Below, piece by piece: positions 1 to 6,459 of a stretch of DNA of 12,313 bases. The position numbers were made by a program, and so were the translations under genes. The stretch is from Acidobacteriota bacterium (lineage in GTDB: Bacteria > Acidobacteriota > Terriglobia > UBA7540). The notes below the pieces were generated by a model. That model was not told the DNA's origin, searched no databases, and saw only the letters and a list, made by a program, of their open reading frames with translations. The DNA is taken from contig QHZK01000148.1 in the NCBI GenBank assembly GCA_003224635.1, positions 1 through 12,313 of the forward strand, given 5' to 3'. Numbering within the stretch: position 1 is the stretch's first letter; every line of letters begins with the position of its first letter.

Positions 1-55
1 TTAACGCTCGCCTCTTTCCTCGCGTCTTTACGCTCGAAATGCAAACAACGAATTC

Positions 56-62
56 GAGGAGG
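56..62 (+). promoter_or_regulatory. Shine-Dalgarno site that sets the start of the first gene
   Basis: GAGGAGG lies 6 nt before the ATG at 69. It favours that ATG over the in-frame ATG at 39, which has no purine-rich site in front of it and would put ten polar residues before the signal peptide. Confidence 0.8.
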
Positions 63-68
63 CACAGT

Positions 69-761
69 ATGAAACTTACGAAACTCTTTTCGTTAGGATT
101 TGCAGCTCTTTTTACCCTCGCCCAGATCGCCAAGTCAGGGCCACCGTTAATCTGCCACGCTTTGAATATCGGAGGCGCGAAATCGCTGCCTTGGAGCAAC
201 GACGTGTGGAGCTTGTCGGGAAAAACGGACTACGACCTCTCGCGGTTGGTGGCGGATACGCTCGAGCTTCTGGCTCCGAGCACGCCGGCGATCGTGCGCA
301 TGGAGACGATTCGCCGGGCCACGCTCTACGCGCAGAAGGACCAGCGGATTGCCAAGGAGTTGCTCCTGAAGCTGCGCTCCCGCGCGCTCGACTCTGAGGC
401 GAAGGAGCCTGCCCTGAGCGAAGCGAAGCGTCGCGCGGACGCGCTGGCGTGGTTCGATCTCGGGTATCTGGTCGAAGGTTGGGAGGCGGTTGTCAACTCC
501 AATCCTGCGAGCGGCCTCGACGGCTACGCCTGGGTTGAGAAAGCCATCAGCCTTCGCGGCCCCGACCCGGAGATGGAGTTCGCGGCCGCCCTGATCAGCT
601 TGGAAGGCCATCACGCCGGCCACCAGGAGCACGTCGAGAAGGCCGTCGCCGGCGCGAAGGGAGACTCGCTCCTCGCGACGAACCTTGCTACTCACTTCAG
701 CGGCGACAAAGGCGACACGATCGGCGCTATGCTCGGCAAAGTCGCAACCGCAAAGAATTAG
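69..761 (+). CDS. Small secreted protein of unknown function (GPPLICH-motif family)
   Basis: The protein is 230 residues long. A strong GAGGAGG site at 56-62 sets the start. The N-terminus is a signal peptide: basic MKLTK, a hydrophobic stretch at about 6-20, then a probable cleavage site near residues 20-24. The mature protein opens with GPPLICHALNIGGAKSLPW (about 24-42), which contains the only cysteine (C29). From memory this opening recurs in uncharacterised secreted proteins of Acidobacteria; that is recall, not a search result. The rest (about 53-228) looks alpha-helical and tetratricopeptide-like, with many Ala/Leu/Glu helices such as IRRATLYAQKD and AKELLLKLRSRA. No catalytic motif is visible. 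It is convergent with the response regulator gene ending at 925. It acts outside the cytoplasm, probably in the periplasm. The function is unknown and none is assigned. Confidence 0.8.
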   Translation: MKLTKLFSLGFAALFTLAQIAKSGPPLICHALNIGGAKSLPWSNDVWSLSGKTDYDLSRLVADTLELLAPSTPAIVRMETIRRATLYAQKDQRIAKELLLKLRSRALDSEAKEPALSEAKRRADALAWFDLGYLVEGWEAVVNSNPASGLDGYAWVEKAISLRGPDPEMEFAAALISLEGHHAGHQEHVEKAVAGAKGDSLLATNLATHFSGDKGDTIGAMLGKVATAKN

Positions 762-775
762 CGGAGCCACGGTTG

Positions 776-814
776 GGGATTGGACGCGGGACGAGCTTGT
801 CCCCCTCCAATCCC
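776..814. terminator. Long hairpin between convergent genes, possible bidirectional terminator
   Basis: GGGATTGGA (776-784) pairs perfectly with TCCAATCCC (806-814). Inside it, GGGAC (788-792) pairs with GTCCC (799-803) around a 6-nt loop, leaving a small 3/2 internal loop between the two stems. It sits in the 163-bp gap between two convergent genes, 14 bp past the first stop. Neither side has a T-run, so it is not a textbook intrinsic terminator. It could also be a dispersed palindromic repeat. Confidence 0.45.
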
Positions 815-924
815 TCGCCACCATGGGTTTTCAAGAGCGAGCCCTGGGAGCGAGCGCGCCCGAGAGAGAAAAAAGCAGGCACGGTGAGAAAGAACGTGCT
901 GCCCTGACCGGCATAACGTCTCTG

Positions 925-1341
925 TTACTGGAGAGGCAGCTTGGCGATGCCCGACCAGAACCCCACGGCGGTCTTCACCACCAAGACAAAGCGCTCCAGG
1001 TCCAGCGGTTTGGTGATGAAACAGTTGGCGTGAAGGTTGTAGATTTTATCGATGTCCTTTTCGGCGTCCGAGCTCGTGATGACCACCACCGGGATGCGGC
1101 GCAGCTCAGGGTCTTGCTTGATTTCCGCCAGGACTTCGCGGCCGTCCTTGCGGGGCAGGCTTAGGTCGAGCAGGATGAGATCGGGCCGCGGCGCATCGGC
1201 GTATTTGCCTTCGCGATGCAGGCAGGCCAGCGCCTCAACGCCATCCGCCGTCCAGATCAGATGGTTCGTGTGGTCGTCGCGCAAAGCTTCCCGGGTCAGC
1301 CTGACGTCGCCGGGGTTGTCTTCGACCAACAGAATCTGCAT
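925..1341 (-). CDS. Single-domain response regulator (CheY/Rcp1-like)
   Basis: The protein is 138 residues long and consists of one receiver domain without an output domain. The acidic pocket is E7-D8, the phosphoacceptor is D59 in LILLDLSLP, the switch residue is T89 in VVVITSS, and the conserved lysine is K111 in FITKPL. The opening ILLVEDNPGDVRLTREAL and the YADAPRPDLILLDLSLP segment are typical of the Rcp1 group, the partners of phytochrome-type kinases. The gene starts 16 bp after the kinase stop on the same strand, with an AAGGA site close to the ATG, so the two are very likely co-transcribed and cognate. Lacking a DNA-binding domain, it should act by protein contact or as a phosphate shuttle in the cytoplasm. 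The target is not visible here. Confidence 0.93.
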   Translation of the reverse strand: MQILLVEDNPGDVRLTREALRDDHTNHLIWTADGVEALACLHREGKYADAPRPDLILLDLSLPRKDGREVLAEIKQDPELRRIPVVVITSSDAEKDIDKIYNLHANCFITKPLDLERFVLVVKTAVGFWSGIAKLPLQ

Positions 1342-1357
1342 GGGTTTCCTTCGAGTT

Positions 1358-2890
1358 TCAGTGCTCCTGCCAGGTAGTTACTCCGTCCGCGGGAATGGTA
1401 AACTTAAATGTCGCGCCCTCGCCGAGCTTCGATTCAAACCAGATCCTTCCCCTGTGGCGCTCCACGATCTTCTTTGAGATGGCCAGGCCGATGCCGGTGC
1501 CGGGATACTCGTTGCGAGGGTGCAGGCGCTGGAAGATGACGAAGATGCGGTCCGCGTATTGCGCGTCGATTCCGATGCCGTGGTCCTGGACTGAGAAGGT
1601 CCATTCCGCGTCGTTCCGCTCGGCCGAAATGTGAACGCGGGGCGGTTGCTGGTCGCCGAACTTGATGGCGTTCGAGACCAGGTTCTGGAATAGCTGCGTC
1701 AGTTGCGACCCGTCAGCCATGACGGTCGGGAGAGGGTCGTGAGTGACCGAAGCTCTGCTCTCTTCGATCGAGGCCGCAAGATTTTGGAGCGCGCGGCCGA
1801 GCGCCTGGCCGCACTCGGTGGGCTTGAATTCCTCACGTCGGGTCCCCAAGCGTGAATAGGTGAGGAGGTCGTGGATCAGCTTCTGCATGCGCTGGGCCCC
1901 CTCGACCGCGAAGGCGATGAATTCGTCGGCGTCCGCATCGAGCTTACCCTGGTAGCGCTCGGCCAGGAGCTGTGTGTAGCTCGCCACCATGCGCAGCGGT
2001 TCCTGGAGGTCGTGTGAGGCCACAAAGGCGAACTGCTCGAGCTCGGTGTTCGAGCGCTCGAGCTCCTTCGCGCGCCGCGCCAGCGCCTCTTCCGCCCGCT
2101 TGCGCTCGGTGATGTCGCGGTGGATGGAGGAGGCGCCCGTGATACGGCCCGCGGCGTCGAAGATGGGAGAGACGACCAGGGAAACATCGATTCGCCGGCC
2201 GTCTTTGGCCATCCGCACTGTCTCATAACGCCCGACGGACTCGCCCTGCGCGACGCGTTCCTGGATTTGCCCTAACTCACGGGCGCATTCTGGCGGGACC
2301 AGCATGGAGATGGGCCGGCCTATGGCCTCCTCGGCCGAGTAGCCAAACATCTTCTCCGCGCCCCGGTTCCAACTGAGGACATTCCCTTCCCTGGCCCTGG
2401 AGACGATGGCGTCCTCTGAGGATTCCACAATGGAGGCCAGCAGCTTGCGGCTGGCTTCCACGCGCTGGTGCTCCTCGCGGGCAGCCTTTTCCTCCAAGGC
2501 CCGCTCGACCGCCTGGGGCAGGCGGGCCGGACGGTCTTTCAGGACATAGTCGGTCGCGCCCCTCTTGATGCACTCGACCGCTCCTTCGTCGCCCAGGGTC
2601 CCGGTCACGATGATGAAAGGGAGGTCCTTGTCCACTTGCTTGAGCGCTTCCAAGGCCTCCATGGCCGACCAGGTGGGCGTCCGGTAGTCGGCCAGGATGA
2701 CGTCGTAGGGCTGGGTGCGGAGATCCTCCTCGAATTCTTCCCGACTCGTGACGAGGCGGGCGCTCAGCTCGTAGCCTGCCTGCTCGAGCTGCCTCAGGCA
2801 GAGCTTGGCGTCGTGAGGACTGTCTTCGATGTAGAGGACGCGCAGCGTTCGGCGAGCGGACGTGCGAGTGGCTGCTTCAGAGGCGCTCAT
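1358..2890 (-). CDS. Soluble hybrid histidine kinase (REC-PAS-HisKA-HATPase)
   Basis: The protein is 510 residues long with no transmembrane segment, so it is cytoplasmic. The order is: a receiver domain at about 16-133 (acidic pair E22-D23, phosphoacceptor D68 in VILADYRTP, T96, K118); a PAS/PAC domain at about 147-265 (SSEDAIVSRAREGNVLSWN to SIHRDITERK); a short coiled linker (about 262-286); a HisKA domain with phospho-acceptor H293 in ASHDLQEPLR; and a HATPase domain with the N box (N403 and N407), DHGIGID (G1, 436-442), the F-box region around 449-458 and GTGIGLA (G2, 464-470). All residues needed for autophosphorylation are present. GGGAG at 2899-2903 precedes the ATG by 8 nt. The N-terminal receiver means it can take input from another kinase, while the gene 16 bp downstream supplies its probable output. 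The PAS ligand cannot be told from sequence. Confidence 0.93.
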   Translation of the reverse strand: MSASEAATRTSARRTLRVLYIEDSPHDAKLCLRQLEQAGYELSARLVTSREEFEEDLRTQPYDVILADYRTPTWSAMEALEALKQVDKDLPFIIVTGTLGDEGAVECIKRGATDYVLKDRPARLPQAVERALEEKAAREEHQRVEASRKLLASIVESSEDAIVSRAREGNVLSWNRGAEKMFGYSAEEAIGRPISMLVPPECARELGQIQERVAQGESVGRYETVRMAKDGRRIDVSLVVSPIFDAAGRITGASSIHRDITERKRAEEALARRAKELERSNTELEQFAFVASHDLQEPLRMVASYTQLLAERYQGKLDADADEFIAFAVEGAQRMQKLIHDLLTYSRLGTRREEFKPTECGQALGRALQNLAASIEESRASVTHDPLPTVMADGSQLTQLFQNLVSNAIKFGDQQPPRVHISAERNDAEWTFSVQDHGIGIDAQYADRIFVIFQRLHPRNEYPGTGIGLAISKKIVERHRGRIWFESKLGEGATFKFTIPADGVTTWQEH

Positions 2891-3268
2891 ATCTGATTCT
2901 CCCGGAACCGTCGCGTGGGGGTCCCAGCTGCTTAGATTTATCGGCAGGACGGAGAAAAATGTTGAGCCCCCTTAACACCTTGGCCAATTGCGCTGGCCCG
3001 TGGCGGGATCGTAAAATCGAAAGAAAAACAGCGCCTCAGCTGCAAGCAATATTTTTCGGCTTTATCCTCAACAGATAAAGTCGTCATAACTAAGACGTTG
3101 GTGACAAAAGCGACGCGGCGTGCGGACTCGGCATCGGATACCAGCGCCGTGTGTCCGCATCGGCAACGCTTTCTCTTGATTTAATGCCTGAATTGCGATA
3201 GCTAGAGAGTTCCGCCAGCTTGGGAAAGGACGGAAGCCCGGACCGAGGCGCGAACGACGGAGCCAGAG
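2891..3268. other. Divergent intergenic region between the kinase operon and the STAS gene
   Basis: This 378-bp spacer has no credible gene. It must hold the promoters of both the leftward kinase operon and the rightward STAS/hydrolase pair, but neither shows a clear -35/-10 pair. It contains a perfect 7-bp inverted repeat at 3060-3080, an A/T-rich patch around 3015-3065 that stands out from the GC-rich surroundings, and the STAS Shine-Dalgarno GGAG at 3259-3262. Confidence 0.6.
3060..3080. repeat. Perfect inverted repeat, operator candidate
   Basis: CTTTATC (3060-3066) and GATAAAG (3074-3080) are exact reverse complements separated by 7 nt. The arms are AT-rich in a GC-rich genome, and they lie in the shared upstream region of two divergent regulatory units. 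This suits a dimeric regulator site. A small hairpin of no function is the alternative. Confidence 0.4.
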
Positions 3269-3610
3269 ATGACGATTAGCGTGCGCAACACAGATACCGC
3301 GACCATCCTCGACATGAGCGGTCCTCTGAAACTTGGCGAAGGCGAGCAGGGCTTCCGCGACAGGGTCCGGCAACTGCTGGAGGCGGGCGCCAAAAACTTG
3401 GCCATCAACATGGCCGGAGTCCCCATCACCGACAGCTCCGGCATCGGCGCCATGATGTATGCTTACACCTCGGTGAAGAAGGTCGGCGGCAAGTGCAAGT
3501 TCTTCGCCCCCTCGAAGCAGGTGAGGCAGATCCTGAAGATGGTGCTTCTCGATACCGTTTTCGAGTTGTACGAGGACGAGGCGGCGGCCCTCGCCAGCTT
3601 CCTGAAATGA
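3269..3610 (+). CDS. STAS-domain anti-sigma factor antagonist (SpoIIAA/RsbV-like)
   Basis: The protein is 113 residues long, the usual size for a stand-alone STAS domain. The N-terminal strands read MTISVRNTDTATILDMSGPL. The signature loop is ITDSSGIGAM, in which D55-S56 corresponds to the Asp-Ser phosphorylation site of SpoIIAA/RsbV proteins. The C-terminal helix is TVFELYEDEAAALASF. GGAG at 3259-3262 lies 6 nt before the ATG. Such proteins bind an anti-sigma kinase when unphosphorylated and so free a sigma factor. No RsbW-like kinase or PP2C phosphatase is in the window, so the partner must be elsewhere. Its last codon overlaps the start of the glycoside hydrolase gene (ATGA), an unusual coupling. 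It is divergent from the kinase operon and may share control with it. Confidence 0.92.
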   Translation: MTISVRNTDTATILDMSGPLKLGEGEQGFRDRVRQLLEAGAKNLAINMAGVPITDSSGIGAMMYAYTSVKKVGGKCKFFAPSKQVRQILKMVLLDTVFELYEDEAAALASFLK

Positions 3611-4932
3611 TTTCACCACCAAGGCACAGAGACACGAAGGGAACGTATCCGGCGGTTCGGTCGGCAGGCTTAGGATTCGTCCTGTTACTGGCAGCCCTGG
3701 CTTCCCCGCCGGCTGCTTCGATCACCGTCGAGCAGGGATACTTCCGCGTCGAGAACCGCGGTGGCGTCTGGTGGCTCATCGATCCTGAAGGTTCACCGGC
3801 GCTTTCGATTGGCGTGGACACGGTCCGGTACGAGGGCGACCGCATCCACGGCACAGGCGACGCACCCTATCTCGAAGCGGTGAGGAAAAAATACGCCGAC
3901 CGCGATGCTTGGGAGCAGGCAACGCTGGCGCGGCTGCGGGGCTGGGGTTTCAACACGATTGGGGCCTGGTCTGATCGGGAGCTGTGGCCGAAAGGCGTGC
4001 CGTACACCGTCATCCTCGACATCGCGGACAAGGCCGGAGCCGACTGGCTGCACGGCAGACCGGTGGATGTGTTCGATCCGCGCTTTGAAAAGGCCGCCCA
4101 GGAAATCGCCGGGGCGCAATGCGCGCCGCGCGCGCACGATCGCCATTGCGTCGGCTACTTCAGCGACAACGAATTACGCTGGGGACCGGACTGGCGCGGC
4201 AAGGAGACGATGCTCGACTTGTATTTGAAGCTGCCTGAGGCCGCCCCGGGACGGAGGGAGGCCATCAACTTCCTGCGTCACCGCTACAGTGACGATATCC
4301 GAAGACTCGACGAGGCATGGCAGGTGAAAGCCTCCGACTTCGCCGGCATCGAGACACCATCCGAGAGTGCCGGGCACCAGGAGGACGCCGACCAGTTTCT
4401 GGGAACGGTCGCGGACCGTTACTTTCAGGTGTGCGCGCGGGCCATCCGCAATGCCGATCCGGCCCACCTGTACCTCGGCGCGCGCTTCGCGGGCAAGGTC
4501 CCCGATACGGTTTTGCGGGGCGCGCGGGCTGCGGATGTGATCTCCGTGAATATCTACAGCTTCGATCCGCGGCCGCTGGTGGAACACGTCTTCCAGGTAA
4601 CAGGCAAGCCGGTTCTCATCACTGAATTTGCCTTTCGAGCGGAGGACTCCGGACTGCCCAACACCAAGGGCGCCGGCCCCAAAGTCTCTGACCAGAGGGC
4701 GCGCGCCAAGGCCTACGCCGATTACGTCACCTGGCTCGAAAGCCTGCCTGAGGCGGTAGGCTACCACTGGTTCGAATGGTCCGATGAACCCAAGGAAGGC
4801 CGCTTCGACGGGGAGAATTCAAACTACGGCTTCGTCAACATCGCGGACGATGTCTACGAAGATTTCGCCCGCGCCGTAACGGCGGCCAACAAGGCCGCGG
4901 TCGGGGCGCATCGGAAGAGCTCCGGGCAATGA
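3607..4932 (+). CDS. Secreted GH50-like (beta-agarase-like) glycoside hydrolase
   Basis: The protein is 441 residues long. The start is the ATG at 3607, which overlaps the STAS stop; no other ATG, GTG or TTG is available in frame before the signal peptide, and no Shine-Dalgarno is visible, so translational coupling is likely. A signal peptide with hydrophobic core LGFVLLLAALA (about 22-32) and probable cleavage near AAS-IT follows an oddly long polar lead. The rest fits a clan-A TIM barrel: GYFSDNELRWG, with E189 as probable acid/base, and KPVLITEFAF, with E340 as probable nucleophile. The distal WFEWSDEPKEGR and FDGENSNYGFVNI segments resemble the substrate-cleft end of GH50 agarases. It is shorter than characterised GH50 agarases (roughly 700-900 residues by recall) and lacks their N-terminal carbohydrate-binding part. 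The substrate in a probable soil organism is uncertain, so agarose should not be assumed. Confidence 0.75.
   Translation: MISPPRHRDTKGTYPAVRSAGLGFVLLLAALASPPAASITVEQGYFRVENRGGVWWLIDPEGSPALSIGVDTVRYEGDRIHGTGDAPYLEAVRKKYADRDAWEQATLARLRGWGFNTIGAWSDRELWPKGVPYTVILDIADKAGADWLHGRPVDVFDPRFEKAAQEIAGAQCAPRAHDRHCVGYFSDNELRWGPDWRGKETMLDLYLKLPEAAPGRREAINFLRHRYSDDIRRLDEAWQVKASDFAGIETPSESAGHQEDADQFLGTVADRYFQVCARAIRNADPAHLYLGARFAGKVPDTVLRGARAADVISVNIYSFDPRPLVEHVFQVTGKPVLITEFAFRAEDSGLPNTKGAGPKVSDQRARAKAYADYVTWLESLPEAVGYHWFEWSDEPKEGRFDGENSNYGFVNIADDVYEDFARAVTAANKAAVGAHRKSSGQ
3612..3640 (+). repeat. Probable copy of a dispersed ACCAAGGCACAGAG-type repeat
   Basis: The stretch contains CACCACCAAGGCACAGAGAC and then ACGAAGG. 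Variants of this purine/AC-rich string (accaaggcac, agagacac, cgaagg) recur between genes in many Acidobacteria and other soil bacteria, by recall. Here it encodes residues 2-12 of the hydrolase, before the signal-peptide core, which explains the unusual polar N-terminal lead. Confidence 0.45.
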
Positions 4933-4954
4933 GCGATGCAGGTGGGGGTAGGAT

Positions 4955-4973
4955 AGTCCCTAGTCAAGGGACT
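4955..4973. terminator. Small hairpin at the convergent gene ends
   Basis: AGTCCC (4955-4960) pairs with GGGACT (4968-4973) around a 7-nt loop. It straddles the stop codon of the leftward reductase gene, within the 27-bp gap after the rightward hydrolase. There is no T-run, so a terminator role is only possible. Confidence 0.25.
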
Positions 4974-5844
4974 TGGCGCCGCGCGCGTAGTCCGCGACCT
5001 TGGTGAGCGGTACGGGAAACGTCTTCAGGGTCTTTCGCATGTCAATCACATCGCCCAAGGCATAGTAAAGCGTCAGCCCGGCGAGGGACTGCTGCAAAGG
5101 ATCCTGGGCGATCGCCTTCTGCTGCCGGAGCTTGTCCTCCGACACGTACTCCACCGTGAACTTGCGCCCGGTAGTCTCCTCAAAGATTCTCACGACCTCG
5201 GCGGGGCTGAGCGCTTCGGGGCCGCCCAGCCTGATGACGGCGTTGCGGGCAGCAGGATGATCGATGCAGCCCACCGCAAAGGCCGCAACGTCCTGGCAAG
5301 AGATCCAACTGATTTTGTTCCGGCCCGACCCGTAAATTCGCGCCTTGGCGTTGGCCGCGTCAAAGCCCGCGGCCGGACTCAGCCAGACCTCGGTAATGAA
5401 GGCCGGCTGCAGGATGGTAAAGGTCAGACCGCTCTCGATCAGGTGGCGCTCGGCGGCCCGCTTGGCTCGCTGCAGCGGGAAATCCTCCGGAACGGCGGGA
5501 AACGAAACGAAGATGAAGCGCCGGACGCCGGCGGCTCGAGCGGCGTCTTCCAGGTTGAACTGGCCCTGGAGGTCAACTGTTGCGATGGAGTCACCCGAGC
5601 GCCGTGAGAACGTCGACGAGGACACTGTGTCGATCAGCGTGGTCACGCCCTGGCAGGCCGCGTCCAGCGAGGAACGGTCCTTCAGGTCCCCTTCGACCAG
5701 CCCCACACCCGCGCTTCTGAGCTTCTCCACCTTGGCCGGATCGCTCGAAGCTCTGACCAGACCGCGGACGGGCTTGCCGGCAGCGGCGAGTATCCTGCAG
5801 ATTTCGCTGCCTAACAAGCCGGTCGCTCCAGCTACCAGATTCAT
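4960..5844 (-). CDS. NmrA-like / atypical SDR NAD(P)-binding protein
   Basis: The protein is 294 residues long. The N-terminus is a Rossmann fold with the glycine motif GATGLLG (6-12) right after the first strand MNLVA, then VRGLVRA (26-32) where the NADP 2'-phosphate is usually read, VEGDLKD (50-56), and a central FIFVSFP strand (110-116). The active-site Tyr of classical SDRs is missing: the segment is LQRAKRAAERHL, keeping a Lys (K128). This and the ILQPAFI strand (144-150) are typical of NmrA-like and atypical SDRs such as NAD(P)H:quinone reductases or NADPH sensors. The C-terminal part has the usual LSPAEVVRIFEETTGRKF helix. A GGAGGAG-rich site lies directly before the ATG. The gene is convergent with the hydrolase and stands alone. 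The substrate is unknown; it may be a redox sensor rather than an enzyme. Confidence 0.88.
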   Translation of the reverse strand: MNLVAGATGLLGSEICRILAAAGKPVRGLVRASSDPAKVEKLRSAGVGLVEGDLKDRSSLDAACQGVTTLIDTVSSSTFSRRSGDSIATVDLQGQFNLEDAARAAGVRRFIFVSFPAVPEDFPLQRAKRAAERHLIESGLTFTILQPAFITEVWLSPAAGFDAANAKARIYGSGRNKISWISCQDVAAFAVGCIDHPAARNAVIRLGGPEALSPAEVVRIFEETTGRKFTVEYVSEDKLRQQKAIAQDPLQQSLAGLTLYYALGDVIDMRKTLKTFPVPLTKVADYARGAKSLD

Positions 5845-6078
5845 GTCTCCTCCTCGTGCTGTCCGGTTGATCTGCTACGTAAGGGCGGAGGCGTTTCCAA
5901 ACCCTGACGGGATGCGATTTCCTAAAAGAACATCTCGCTCAAGGTGCGCGACTTACGATCGTTGATTCCTTCTCGACGGGTCTCTCGGTTCCTGGTTCAT
6001 ACCAGCCGGCACGTTCACCTCTCCCTGCCGGTTCGTGGCGAGTCCGGCGAACTCGGACAGATTACACCACCTACGTTT

Positions 6079-6107
6079 ACTATAAAGTAAATAATCCATG
6101 ATTTCCA
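6079..6107 (-). promoter_or_regulatory. Candidate promoter of the NmrA-like gene
   Basis: Read on the minus strand, TGGAAA (6102-6107; 4 of 6 match to TTGACA) is followed after exactly 17 nt by TATAGT (6079-6084; 5 of 6 match to TATAAT). The -10 overlaps a palindrome, TTTACT-ataa-AGTAAA (6076-6091), that could be an operator. The 5' UTR would be about 225 nt, which is long. Confidence 0.35.
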
Positions 6108-6177
6108 GGTAAATCTTCAGGTGATGTCTAGCCCCTTGGATGGATTTCGGCGGCGAGGGGCCGAACCCTGTACTTGC

Positions 6178-6195
6178 ACTCGGGGGACTCGGGGG
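6178..6195 (+). repeat. Tandem duplication of a 9-mer
   Basis: ACTCGGGGG occurs twice head to tail with no spacer, just upstream of the decayed gene pair. It looks like a slippage product. Confidence 0.6.
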
Positions 6196-6281
6196 TTGTG
6201 TTCTGGATCCAAATCTATGCTAGAGTAATTCTGGCGGAGAGGAGAGGGCGATGAGGGCGAACGCGATAAATCGCAAAGGAT

Positions 6282-6459
6282 ATGACCAGCGTTCTCAAGA
6301 ACGCGCCCGTGAGCGAGTGGATAGCTCTATCCAAAGGCCTGAGCCAAGGTTGTTGGTACCGGGAAAACGGCGGAGGAGGCGCTCGAAGCAGCAAGGAATA
6401 ATGGGGAGGACAGTCCCGTGCTTACGGGAGTGCCACCCGCCGGCGCCTCAATCCTGTAG
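6282..6459 (+). pseudogene. Frameshifted DUF5678-like small protein gene
   Basis: From the ATG at 6282 the frame reads MTSVLKNAPVSEWIALSKG, then degenerates to a TAA at 6399. One base out of frame, from 6343, the sequence reads AKVVGTGKTAEEALEAARNN and then GEDSPVLTGVPPAGASIL to the TAG at 6457-6459. Joined, these give a single protein of about 59 residues with the W-[IV]-A-L-S, V-V-G-x-G-K-T and E-E-A-L-E-A-A-R pattern of DUF5678-type proteins. The second part has no start codon of its own and is preceded in frame by TGA (6340-6342), so a single indel near 6336-6345 split one gene. The family name is recall and its function is unknown. The next decayed gene follows directly, so the two formed a cassette. 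Confidence 0.65.

Larger units (their letters stand above)
5845..6281. other. Intergenic region, 437 bp, no intact gene
   Basis: No ORF here is convincing in any frame. It holds the reductase Shine-Dalgarno at its left end, a TTTACT/AGTAAA palindrome with an embedded leftward promoter candidate (6076-6107), and a tandem duplication of the 9-mer ACTCGGGGG (6178-6195). An A/T-rich TATGCTAGAGTAAT stretch at 6216-6229 may be the old -10 region of the DUF5678-like remnant. Confidence 0.55.

Noticed and set aside
147..824. 225-residue ORF on the minus strand
   Set aside because: It is antisense to the secreted-protein gene. Its composition is Arg/Val/Ala-rich with no domain, while the sense gene has a signal peptide and a strong ribosome site.
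3176..3204. TTGATT, 17 nt, TAGCTA as a promoter for the STAS gene
   Set aside because: The -35 is acceptable but the -10 matches only 2 of 6 consensus bases, so it is not supported.
3493..3606. Longer N-terminus for the hydrolase
   Set aside because: It would overlap most of the C-terminal part of the STAS gene and bury the signal peptide. The ATG at 3607 is the natural start.
3068..3622. 184-residue minus-strand ORF over the STAS gene
   Set aside because: It is a shadow of the clear STAS reading frame and has no recognisable motif.
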